A DNA stretch of 22,841 bases. Source: Opitutia bacterium. Lineage in GTDB: Bacteria > Verrucomicrobiota > Verrucomicrobiia > Opitutales > Seribacteraceae. The notes under the pieces were generated by a model, which was not told the DNA's origin, did not search any database, and saw only the letters and a program-made list of their open reading frames with translations. Numbering within the stretch: the stretch's first letter is position 1; the number at the start of each line of letters is the position of its first letter. Made by a program: the position numbers and the translations under genes. Of the stretch, positions 1 to 7,736 are shown piece after piece. Location of the stretch: NCBI GenBank assembly GCA_018646565.1, contig JABGUO010000252.1:1-22841 (forward strand), in the 5' to 3' direction.

Positions 1-263
1 ATTCATGTGAAGGTAGTTTAACCGCCAGTATTCATTGTTCAAAAAAGGAGCATCCTTTGGCTCAGAGAATGACCCAAAAACTCGAATCAAAAGTGGGACG
101 AATGGTATGGAATGGTTTTCCTCCCGGGGTAATACCTGGACCCGCTACACATCATGGTGGCCCTTGGCCTGCCAGCACCAATTCGCGGCACACTTCAATT
201 GGAAAAGAAGCCTACCAAAGGTTTATCCGCCCTGTCTGCAGACAGGGATTCCCTGTAAACTAG
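1..263 (+). CDS. Aldehyde dehydrogenase, 2,5-dioxovalerate (KGSA) type, C-terminal fragment
   Basis: The frame is open from the left edge (first full codon at base 3) to TAG at 261-263, giving about 86 residues of a C-terminus. It matches my recollection of the end of NAD(P)-dependent alpha-ketoglutarate semialdehyde (2,5-dioxovalerate) dehydrogenases: an EGSLTA segment, then GRMVWNGFPPGV, HHGGPWPAS, TNSRHTSIG and a closing RFIRPVCRQGFP, against the family's usual NG(Y/W)PTGVE, HGGPxPA, SRxTSVG and RFLRPVCYQN. These enzymes oxidise the semialdehyde to 2-oxoglutarate in sugar-acid, hydroxyproline or glucarate catabolism in the cytoplasm. The catalytic Cys and Glu and the Rossmann domain lie outside the window. 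The gene converges on the ABC transporter gene with only four bases between stop codons. Subfamily assignment is strong; the exact substrate is inferred. Confidence 0.85.
   Translation, partial: SCEGSLTASIHCSKKEHPLAQRMTQKLESKVGRMVWNGFPPGVIPGPATHHGGPWPASTNSRHTSIGKEAYQRFIRPVCRQGFPVN
230..247. repeat. Perfect 18-bp palindrome near the convergent gene ends
   Basis: CCCTGTCTG is followed immediately by its exact reverse complement, with no spacer. It lies within the last ten codons of the aldehyde dehydrogenase, 14 bases before its stop codon and about 20 bases from the stop of the converging ABC transporter gene. As RNA it would need to open a few central bases to form a hairpin. There is no T-run on either side, so it is not a canonical intrinsic terminator. 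It could be a bidirectional termination aid, a REP-like dispersed palindrome, or chance. Confidence 0.6.
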
Positions 264-267
264 TTCA

Positions 268-2337
268 TTAACTCGCGTGCCTTAAGGCTTCAACTGGGCT
301 CATTTCAGAAGCTTTTCGTGCTGGATAAATTCCAAAAACAATACCCGTTAAAACAGCAGTTAGAAAAACGAGGGGTAATGACCAAAGTACTAATTCCGGA
401 GTCATATTTTTCATCGAAGGAGGGAGAGATTCAAAAATAGTTGGAGTAAATTTTTCCAATAAACCAAGTCCAAAGTCATACGCTGGCTCGCAAAGAAATC
501 CAGCGGCAATACCTAATAATCCACCTAGGCCAGACAAGGCCATAGTCTCTATCAAAAACTGTAGAGTAATATCGGCTTTTCTAGCACCCAATGCTCGTCG
601 AATCCCAATCTCACGAGTTCTCTCCGTAACGGTGGCCATCATGATATTCATAATTCCAATACCCCCAACAAGTAGAGAAATTCCTGCAACTAGCCCCATT
701 AATGCAACAAATGTAAGCCGGGCTTTTTCTGCCTGCTCCATTAATTCCAATGGAATCGCGAGTTGATAATCTTCCATATCATGTTCTTTGGCGAAAAAAT
801 CACGAAGCATTTGGGCAACGGTCATTAATTTATTTGGATCTTCCAAAGTAACCGTGATCTTAGAAATTAAAGGCGTGCCGTCATACCCACGGAAGTAATA
901 ATCAAATACCTTATTCCAAACAGTTTGAAGGGGTAAGTATACATTATCATCAAATAATTCCTTAAAGCCCAGTTTATCAGTATCCTTTAATTCAGTCTTA
1001 GGACTCACCTCACCGACAACAGTGTATAAATTACCCGATATATTTACAGTATTCCCAACGGAATCGCCAAATGGAAAGAGCGTTTTAGCCAAGCCTGTAG
1101 CTAAAACACAAACTTCTGCCGATTCTTGATTATCGAATTCGGATAAAAACCTACCTTTGCTTACTTCTAAATTATGCAATTTTTGGTAGTTCGGATTACA
1201 ACCGAGCAATTCAGCCCTTGTCTTTCCTTCTTTGGTAAAGACCTGACGATTATTAAGTTCACGAGTGGGATAAATCGCGGATAAGTGTGGAATTAACTCT
1301 GTAATCTTCTTTAAATCATTTGCGGTAATGCCATAGGAATAAAAATAGTTCCCTTTGCTTTTTCGCTCTGATTCAGGCGGGCGTTTCGAGGAAAGAATCA
1401 GGTTATTTGCACCGAGTGCCATAATCTCACCTTCTGCTTTTTCTGCAATTCCTTCCCCGATTGCAAGTAGCCAAACCACACTCACCACTCCGATAAAAAC
1501 TCCTAAACCTGTGAGTAAAGAACGCATTGGGTGAGTCCAAATGCTCAACAGTGCTGCTTTTCCGAGATTATGCCAAAATCGGGATAGTCGTTGCCCCCAG
1601 GAAATTACCACTTTTGGTTTTGATTGAGATACGGTTGTTCTAAAAGTAACTGGCTGATGGGTGCGGATATCTTCTACAATCCTGCCATCCTTCATTCGAA
1701 TAATTCGACGGGCCCGGCGGGCAACTTCATCCTCATGTGTCACTAATACCACTGTCTTACCCTCCTCATTTAACTGATCCAATAAACGAAGGATTTCTTC
1801 GGTCGTCTTACTATCCAAATTCCCAGTCGGTTCATCGGCCAATAAAAAGGCAGGATTACTAGATAACGAACGGGCAATTCCAACCCGTTGTTGTTGACCG
1901 CCCGAAAGTTCCTGCGGGCGGTGATTTAAACGATCCCCCAAACCTACTCTCTCCGCAAGTTCTTTAGCTTCTGTCAAACTATCGTTATCTCCCCGAAGAT
2001 AAGCCCTCGGCATTCTTATATTTTCTAATACATTTAAGTAAGGTATTAAATTATAGGATTGAAAAACAAATCCAATTGATTGCCCTCGTACTTGAGATAG
2101 TTCGTTATCAGACAATTGAGTGACCTCACAGCCATTGACTTCATAAAATCCCTCCGTAGCACGGTCTAAACAACCTAATAAATTAAGTAGCGTGCTCTTT
2201 CCCGACCCTGATGGTCCCATAATGGCGACATAATCCCCTGCAGGTACATTTAAATCAACTGAATCAAGGGCTTTGACCTCTTCCTCGCCCATTTGATAGA
2301 TTTTGGACAGAGATCGAACCGAAAAAGCAAAGCTCAT
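268..2337 (-). CDS. MacB-type ABC transporter: fused ATPase and FtsX-like permease
   Basis: This 689-residue protein has an N-terminal LolD/MacB-like ATPase (residues 1-225) fused to a MacB periplasmic core plus FtsX permease. The ATPase shows Walker A GPSGSGKS (41-48), Q-loop Gln93, signature LSGGQQQR (144-151), Walker B FLLADEP (164-170) and switch His201. The permease has TM1 at about 276-293, a large periplasmic domain at about 295-540, and three further TM helices at about 541-567, 597-614 and 651-671. It also carries the conserved ERTREIGIRRALGA loop (572-585) and the YPARKASEMSPVEALRH tail. Length is close to E. coli MacB (about 648). Proteins of this type act as mechanotransmission pumps that push periplasmic substrates through an adaptor and a TolC channel. 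The adaptor and TolC genes sit directly upstream, the nearer ending 26 bases before this ATG. The substrate is unknown. It could also be a lipoprotein or peptide exporter. Confidence 0.93.
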   Translation of the reverse strand: MSFAFSVRSLSKIYQMGEEEVKALDSVDLNVPAGDYVAIMGPSGSGKSTLLNLLGCLDRATEGFYEVNGCEVTQLSDNELSQVRGQSIGFVFQSYNLIPYLNVLENIRMPRAYLRGDNDSLTEAKELAERVGLGDRLNHRPQELSGGQQQRVGIARSLSSNPAFLLADEPTGNLDSKTTEEILRLLDQLNEEGKTVVLVTHEDEVARRARRIIRMKDGRIVEDIRTHQPVTFRTTVSQSKPKVVISWGQRLSRFWHNLGKAALLSIWTHPMRSLLTGLGVFIGVVSVVWLLAIGEGIAEKAEGEIMALGANNLILSSKRPPESERKSKGNYFYSYGITANDLKKITELIPHLSAIYPTRELNNRQVFTKEGKTRAELLGCNPNYQKLHNLEVSKGRFLSEFDNQESAEVCVLATGLAKTLFPFGDSVGNTVNISGNLYTVVGEVSPKTELKDTDKLGFKELFDDNVYLPLQTVWNKVFDYYFRGYDGTPLISKITVTLEDPNKLMTVAQMLRDFFAKEHDMEDYQLAIPLELMEQAEKARLTFVALMGLVAGISLLVGGIGIMNIMMATVTERTREIGIRRALGARKADITLQFLIETMALSGLGGLLGIAAGFLCEPAYDFGLGLLEKFTPTIFESLPPSMKNMTPELVLWSLPLVFLTAVLTGIVFGIYPARKASEMSPVEALRHAS

Positions 2338-2363
2338 TGATTAAAATAATGCAAAAAATGTAC

Positions 2364-3785
2364 TTAACCTGCGGTCACATCGTGATTAAACCAATGGGCA
2401 TACTGTTCAATAAAAGAATCGGGATTAACCAATACTTTTTCACCTTCTTGTAATCCTTTCAGTATTACAACCCTACTTAAATTTTTAGGCCCTAGGTCCA
2501 ATGTACGTAAGGCAAAGTCATCTTTACCGACAATACTGACGAGGCAATATGCTTTTCCATTTTTACGGAAAATCGCGGTTAATGGAATTTGTAAAGCCTG
2601 ATCTATCCTTTCGGACAGGACTGATACTTTTGCTGACATACCAGATCGAATTCCATCTGGCGGGTTATCAATTAACACATGAGTCGCATACTCTTTAATG
2701 TGGGAGGTATAGCGACTCACGGAGGGAAGCGGATACTCACTTACCGATTCAACCTCACCGGTTAGTTCAATTCCACGCAACGCATCGATGGTGATCGAAC
2801 ACGTCATTCCCTTCTTTATCTGTTCCACCCGATTTTCATTCACTTTTGCAATAACCCGCATGAGTGATGCGTCCGGTAAGCGAATAATTTTTTGTCGTTC
2901 TCGAACTAATTTCCCTTCTTCTATAAGAATGCCATCATCGGAACCTGAATTCGAACGATTCGCATAAGTAACGGCTCCGCTTGATGGAGAATTGATAACA
3001 CACTTTATAATCTGCTCGTTAATTTCTTTCTCTCTGGCACATTCTAATTCATAAGAATTTTCTACCGACTTAAGTTTTGCTTCTGAAGTATGAATCGATG
3101 CATTTAGATCATTCACTTTTGCCTTTTTGGAATGGACTCGGAGGACTTCCAACTTAGTTTGTGCGAGGTCGAGTTCCTTACGTGCCTTCTCTACTGCAAA
3201 TTGGTCGGCTTCTAATTGGGCAGCAGAAACATATCCCTTCACAGCTAAACGATTACTGTATAGAAAATATTCCTCCGCTCTTCGAAGGTTTTCTTTGCCG
3301 ACAAATTCTGAACTTTCAAGCTGTTCTTCCTCTTGCTTAAATGAACCCGATAAGTATTCGTCTAAAGACAATTCTGCTGCCTCCAAATCTGCTCGTGCTT
3401 TTACCAAGGACGCACGAGATTGATACACCGCGATTCGCTGTTGAAGTAAGTCTTTTTGAAGTGCCGCATCATCAAGTCGGACTAAAAAATCGCCTTTCTT
3501 CACAAGAGTTCCCTCCGGCACGATTTCCAAAATACTGATCCCCGATGAACTTCTACTTCGAACCTCGCAGCGAATTTCAATATTCTCTGCACTTTCAACC
3601 TCGCCTGGCTCTGTTATTTCAAGAACAAACTCAGCCACTCGAGCCTCTTCCCACAGGGGTTGAATTGCAAAGCTATCCTCCGCCCCATCTCCGGTAATCC
3701 ACCAAGCAAAAGAAAGCATTCCGGCTCCCACAAAGCCCAAGAGTGCTTTTGTCGAAATAAAACCTGCTTTTGATTTTGGAAACAT
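2364..3785 (-). CDS. HlyD/MacA-type periplasmic adaptor subunit
   Basis: This 473-residue membrane-fusion protein has one N-terminal membrane anchor (about residues 8-31), a barrel-sandwich (lipoyl-like) hybrid domain split between about 66-105 and 256-305, and a long alpha-helical hairpin between them (about 106-255) rich in Lys, Glu, Ala and Leu heptads. A beta-barrel (about 306-390) and a membrane-proximal domain (about 395-455) follow. The GTLVKKGDFLVRLDD segment is the familiar half-motif of the adaptor lipoyl domain. Its role is to bridge the inner-membrane ABC transporter and the TolC-like outer-membrane factor, whose genes flank it (26 and about 78 bases away). The helical hairpin, about 150 residues, is longer than I expect for MacA, in keeping with the enlarged TolC partner. 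Start is ATG at 3785; no clear Shine-Dalgarno site is visible. Confidence 0.9.
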   Translation of the reverse strand: MFPKSKAGFISTKALLGFVGAGMLSFAWWITGDGAEDSFAIQPLWEEARVAEFVLEITEPGEVESAENIEIRCEVRSRSSSGISILEIVPEGTLVKKGDFLVRLDDAALQKDLLQQRIAVYQSRASLVKARADLEAAELSLDEYLSGSFKQEEEQLESSEFVGKENLRRAEEYFLYSNRLAVKGYVSAAQLEADQFAVEKARKELDLAQTKLEVLRVHSKKAKVNDLNASIHTSEAKLKSVENSYELECAREKEINEQIIKCVINSPSSGAVTYANRSNSGSDDGILIEEGKLVRERQKIIRLPDASLMRVIAKVNENRVEQIKKGMTCSITIDALRGIELTGEVESVSEYPLPSVSRYTSHIKEYATHVLIDNPPDGIRSGMSAKVSVLSERIDQALQIPLTAIFRKNGKAYCLVSIVGKDDFALRTLDLGPKNLSRVVILKGLQEGEKVLVNPDSFIEQYAHWFNHDVTAG

Positions 3786-3863
3786 AATAACAATCTTTTA
3801 TAATCTACAATTGAAAATTCAGCAAGTTAGGATCAAGGAATCCGTTGCTTTTGATAAAGGAGG

Positions 3864-6182
3864 TTACGGAGATAAAATAGGTCCGACGTCTAACCATAGA
3901 CCATTCTCTGCGAGTCGCATTGCTCCCAAGTCGTAAGTAAGCCTCATCCGCATCGCTTCGTAGCCAATCCAAACGCTCAAAAAAGAATTACTCGCTTCCA
4001 ATAAATCATTTAATGCATTCACCAAATCACGGGCAGTCGTGGCACCGAACTGAGAATTCTTTCCAGGTTTGGGAGGTTCATTCAGACGTAAACGAGCTAA
4101 GTCTACTTGTGCAATTGCACCACGAACAGCGGCTCGACTCAGTTCGAAATTCAACTGATAGAGTTTAGACATTCGTGAATGTTGACGCAGTGATCGCAAC
4201 ACACTGTCTTCAAAGGCTAAATATTGACGCCTCGCTTGTTGGTACTGAATTAAAGAAGCTTGGTATCGATTGCGTTCACGAACTTTTGAGAGAGGAGTGT
4301 CTAACTCTACCCCCAACTGTACCCTTCCTTCGTGTGAGTTGAAATGACCCGAGTTCATTGAATCTGAGCCAAGGTCGCCGGATAAAACAAGGTCTAAATC
4401 TGTACGTAAATCATCCCTAGCTAAATCCGACATTCTCCAAGTATTTACTAAGGCTGCCCGGGCATTCATCCAGTCCAACCGTTCTTTTGATGCAACCTCA
4501 TGTGCATTCTTGGGATCAACTGACACCTCAATCATCACGATTGACTCGAGCCGGACTGATGCACGGGCAAGGGAAAGTTCAAGGACAGCTCCGGTTAAAT
4601 TGTTTAAATGTTTTGCCAAAATACCTCTCTTATTCTCAAGCGGAATTGTGGATAACGAGTTGAACCACTCATCCAAAAAATCCCATTGAACGGAAAGTTC
4701 TTCGTTTAGCCTTACACTTGTGTTGTTTAAATCCACAACCATTTGCTCCAATACCTTATCTTGAAATGCATTTTCCCCCATTCCTAGTTCTTTTAAATCA
4801 GAACGATTGCGTAAGTTCTCATACCATTTTTTTCGTTGTGGTAATCGAATCACGAGGGTTGCCAAATCTTTTTGTAATCCAAATAAACTTTGATCAGTAG
4901 AATCCTTCATTGCCATTATTTTTCTCCCGTAATCTTCAATTTGAACAAGTTCGAGATTTAAATCGGGGTTACGAATAATTTGAAGTAATTCGTTAATTTC
5001 ATCCTGTATCTTTACAAGCGTGGGGTCAGTTAGGCGAAAATGCTCGAGGTAATCGTCCTCAACACGAACCATTAAATCCGGAGGAAGTCCTAGAAAAATT
5101 TTGTATCCATCCAATTTATTATCAAAAGACGACCTTGCTGCAAGAAGTCCGCTTTGACCATTATAAAGTGCCTGTCTTGCCTGATCAACCTGAAGTCGGT
5201 TTCCAATCCTACCGGCCTCAAATGCCGATTCCAATTGAACAAGACTATCCCTTAACTTGGCCACATTTGCTTCTTGGTTTCTGATTCTTTGCACCTCTTG
5301 AACCAATCCTAAATAACCGGATACAGAACTTGAAAAAGAGGGGGATCGAGGGATCCCATCAGAACCAACTCCTTCCGCCGGGTTACTACCAGTAATTACA
5401 TCAAGAAAGAAGCCCTGTCTAAATTGCTCTAATCTACGAGCATCTGACAATAATTGTCGTTCTGCCATAGTAAGCCTTTCCTTGTAAACCCGTTTACTCG
5501 CGCCACGAAGAAGAGGTTGAGTGATAGTAAGATTAGCTAAAGAACCGCCCACCTTGGCATCTCCATTACTTAAGTCGAAAGTCAGGCGATTGGCTAATGA
5601 AACAACCCAATTGGCGCCCTGCCCTGCCACCCCGCGAATTCCCACTTGAGTCCGTGATTTAATTTCCACTTCATCTTCTCCCATTTCTTGGTCCGCCTGT
5701 GCTGAGACTACTCCAAATAAATTGGGCTCTAATCGAAACCTTTCGTAGGTAACATCCAAAGCGGAAAGGTAGAGGTTTTCTTTTTGCCTTTGAAGCTCCG
5801 ATGAATGCAAGATCGCAAGGGACATCGCATTTTCTAAATTCAATGAAACAACCCCAACCTCATCGATTGGAAGTGAATCCTTCCATTGAATACCAACCAA
5901 TAAATCAGTCGAATTACCATCCGGATAAGCACTTTTTTCCTGCACTAATTCGGTAATCTTTCTCGAATCAGGATCATCGCGAGGAGCGAATGGAAAAGGA
6001 CTACTTTGCTGAGGGTTCAATCGAGATTTATTACTTAATTCCCAATTAAAACCAGGAACATCTTTCAAAAGTTCACGGACTTCACGATCCGCACTCTCCG
6101 GTTTAATTTTGGAACGACAAGCTACAAAACAAAAAAGTTCCAGTACTAGTAAAAAACGTAACGCGAAGAGTTGTCCTTTCAT
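3864..6182 (-). CDS. TolC-family outer-membrane efflux protein with enlarged central region
   Basis: I place the start at ATG 6182; an in-frame TTG at 6188 would add two residues. Residue numbers here count from that TTG (774 residues). A hydrophobic signal ends in FVAC (Cys24), a plausible though imperfect lipobox, so the protein is probably an outer-membrane lipoprotein. The first outer-membrane-efflux repeat spans about 112-375, with beta segments such as NLTITQPLLRG (219-229) and a coiled-coil helix ending in AFEAGRIGN (322-330). The second repeat spans about 565-760. Between them lies an extra helical stretch of about 175 residues (385-560), making the protein much longer than classical TolC (about 470 mature residues). 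It provides the outer-membrane duct for the adaptor and MacB-type pump encoded downstream. It starts about 28 bases after the DUF1501 gene, suggesting co-transcription with it. Confidence 0.9.
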   Translation of the reverse strand: MKGQLFALRFLLVLELFCFVACRSKIKPESADREVRELLKDVPGFNWELSNKSRLNPQQSSPFPFAPRDDPDSRKITELVQEKSAYPDGNSTDLLVGIQWKDSLPIDEVGVVSLNLENAMSLAILHSSELQRQKENLYLSALDVTYERFRLEPNLFGVVSAQADQEMGEDEVEIKSRTQVGIRGVAGQGANWVVSLANRLTFDLSNGDAKVGGSLANLTITQPLLRGASKRVYKERLTMAERQLLSDARRLEQFRQGFFLDVITGSNPAEGVGSDGIPRSPSFSSSVSGYLGLVQEVQRIRNQEANVAKLRDSLVQLESAFEAGRIGNRLQVDQARQALYNGQSGLLAARSSFDNKLDGYKIFLGLPPDLMVRVEDDYLEHFRLTDPTLVKIQDEINELLQIIRNPDLNLELVQIEDYGRKIMAMKDSTDQSLFGLQKDLATLVIRLPQRKKWYENLRNRSDLKELGMGENAFQDKVLEQMVVDLNNTSVRLNEELSVQWDFLDEWFNSLSTIPLENKRGILAKHLNNLTGAVLELSLARASVRLESIVMIEVSVDPKNAHEVASKERLDWMNARAALVNTWRMSDLARDDLRTDLDLVLSGDLGSDSMNSGHFNSHEGRVQLGVELDTPLSKVRERNRYQASLIQYQQARRQYLAFEDSVLRSLRQHSRMSKLYQLNFELSRAAVRGAIAQVDLARLRLNEPPKPGKNSQFGATTARDLVNALNDLLEASNSFLSVWIGYEAMRMRLTYDLGAMRLAENGLWLDVGPILSP

Positions 6183-6216
6183 GACCAAAAGGTAAAAACG
6201 AAACCGAGTTCTCCAA

Positions 6217-7683
6217 TCAACTGAAAAGCGCAGTAACCGCTTGTGCTTTCACTAACTCGCGCGGTTGATTCAAGTGGTTATAGACAATCGTTTCCGGATC
6301 AATCCCAAAGCCGTGATAAATCGTTGCCAATAATTCGCGGGGATGAATGGGTTTGTCCAGCGGAGCAGATCCAGTCTTATCAGACTCACCATGTACGTAT
6401 CCTCTTTTTATACCCGCACCGGCAATTATTCCAGTATAACAATAGGGCCAGTGGTCACGACTCCCCCCATCGTTTCCATTCCCTGATGTGCTAACCCCTT
6501 TTTCTGGACTCCTGCCAAATTCTCCAACGCACACGACCATTGTTTCATCAAGCAAGCCACGCTGGTCTAAATCAGTCATTAATCCAGATAACCCGCGATC
6601 GAGCATGGGGGCAGATTGATTTTTCATTCGTTTTGGTAAATCCTTGTGAGTATCCCATGAGTGGTTATCCGAATTCGCAACCTTCGGCCAAATCACCTCA
6701 ACAACGCGGGTTCCCGCCTCCACCAACCGCCGGGCGAGGAGACAACTCTGTCCAAATGTATTACGCCCGTAGGAATCTCGGGTCGAGTCAGGTTCCTGAT
6801 CCAGTGCAAATGCTTCCCTCGCACGTCCTGATGCAACTAATTCAAGTGCCCGATCATAGTGCTGATTTAAATTGTATTTCTCTACCGCCTTGTCAATCAC
6901 AGGCATGGCATCGGACATGGCATCCCTTAATTTAGCCCGTCTATTTAGACGAACTCCAAACATATCAGGTCTCATCTGTAGGTCATCTACCCGAACTTTG
7001 GCCATTTTCTCCATATCCATATCATCACCCGGCGGATAAAGAGTATATGGGTCATAAGCTTTGCCCAAGAAACCAGCGGTTCCCCCTTTACCAACCACAC
7101 CACTTTCCTGAAGAGGTCGGGGAAGCATAACAAATGGCAACATTGGCTCTGAAGTAGGTTTAATCCGTATGATATTAGATCCAAAATTAGGAAAGTCTTT
7201 GGGACTGGGCGGTTCAAGCTGACCAGAAGGGCTAACCTTGTCTGTGGTGTACCCCGTCATCATTTGGTAGATCGCTGCCGTATGATTAAAAAGTCCTTTT
7301 GGAGTATAACTGACTGAGCGCATCATGGTGAACTTATCATTTACCTTGGCCAACTTGGGTAAAAGCTCAGTAAAATTAACCCCTGGAATCTTAGTGGAAA
7401 TCGGTTTAAATATACTTCGTACATTATCAGGGGCATCTGGCTTGGGGTCCCAAAGGTCTAAATGACTGGGTCCGCCCTGTAAATATATCATGATCACACT
7501 CTTCGCTTTCCCCCAACCCGGTCCACCTCCACCCAATGGATTCGCAGATGCTTTCATTTGCAACATCGCTCCAAGGGATAAACCTAACATGCTTGAGCCT
7601 CCAACTTTTAACACATCCCTTCGACTCATCGGCAGGTGAGCATCACATAAATCTCGTCCTAATTGTCCAGGTATTCCAATCAT
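6217..7683 (-). CDS. DUF1501 family protein, Tat-exported, sulfatase/alkaline-phosphatase-like fold
   Basis: This 488-residue protein has a twin-arginine signal ([10 protein letters not shown], 20-29) after a short extension, then a hydrophobic Gly/Leu-rich stretch to about residue 47. Hallmarks of the DUF1501 family follow: [13 protein letters not shown] (70-82), an [14 protein letters not shown] segment, GEFGRSP (387-393), and RDHWP (409-413) leading into [22 protein letters not shown]. The family is related to sulfatases and alkaline phosphatases, and its conserved His and Asp residues could bind metal, but no reaction has been assigned that I know of. These genes are habitually paired with PSCyt/DUF1549/DUF1553 genes in Planctomycetota and Verrucomicrobiota, exactly as here: the partner lies 53 bases upstream. 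The folded protein would be exported to the periplasm. The TolC-family gene follows after about 30 bases. Confidence 0.93.
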   Translation of the reverse strand: MIGIPGQLGRDLCDAHLPMSRRDVLKVGGSSMLGLSLGAMLQMKASANPLGGGGPGWGKAKSVIMIYLQGGPSHLDLWDPKPDAPDNVRSIFKPISTKIPGVNFTELLPKLAKVNDKFTMMRSVSYTPKGLFNHTAAIYQMMTGYTTDKVSPSGQLEPPSPKDFPNFGSNIIRIKPTSEPMLPFVMLPRPLQESGVVGKGGTAGFLGKAYDPYTLYPPGDDMDMEKMAKVRVDDLQMRPDMFGVRLNRRAKLRDAMSDAMPVIDKAVEKYNLNQHYDRALELVASGRAREAFALDQEPDSTRDSYGRNTFGQSCLLARRLVEAGTRVVEVIWPKVANSDNHSWDTHKDLPKRMKNQSAPMLDRGLSGLMTDLDQRGLLDETMVVCVGEFGRSPEKGVSTSGNGNDGGSRDHWPYCYTGIIAGAGIKRGYVHGESDKTGSAPLDKPIHPRELLATIYHGFGIDPETIVYNHLNQPRELVKAQAVTALFS

Positions 7684-7690
7684 AATGTCA

Positions 7691-7695
7691 TCCTA
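7691..7695 (-). promoter_or_regulatory. Ribosome binding site of the DUF1501 gene
   Basis: TAGGA on the minus strand lies seven bases before the ATG at 7683. This is one of only two clear Shine-Dalgarno-like sites in the window and supports the upstream ATG rather than Met19 next to the Tat motif. Confidence 0.5.
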
Positions 7696-7736
7696 ATTTA
7701 TTTTTTTAAAAGTTTCAAAGTTGTAAATATTTCTCC

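Noticed and set aside
35..271. Plus-strand open frame of 78 codons
   Set aside because: It overlaps in another frame the aldehyde dehydrogenase C-terminus, which is clearly recognisable and open to the left edge. The 78-residue product matches nothing I know.
6540..6935. Plus-strand open frame of 131 codons opposite the DUF1501 gene
   Set aside because: It lies wholly antisense to a well-conserved coding region, its product looks like random low-complexity sequence, and it has no start context.
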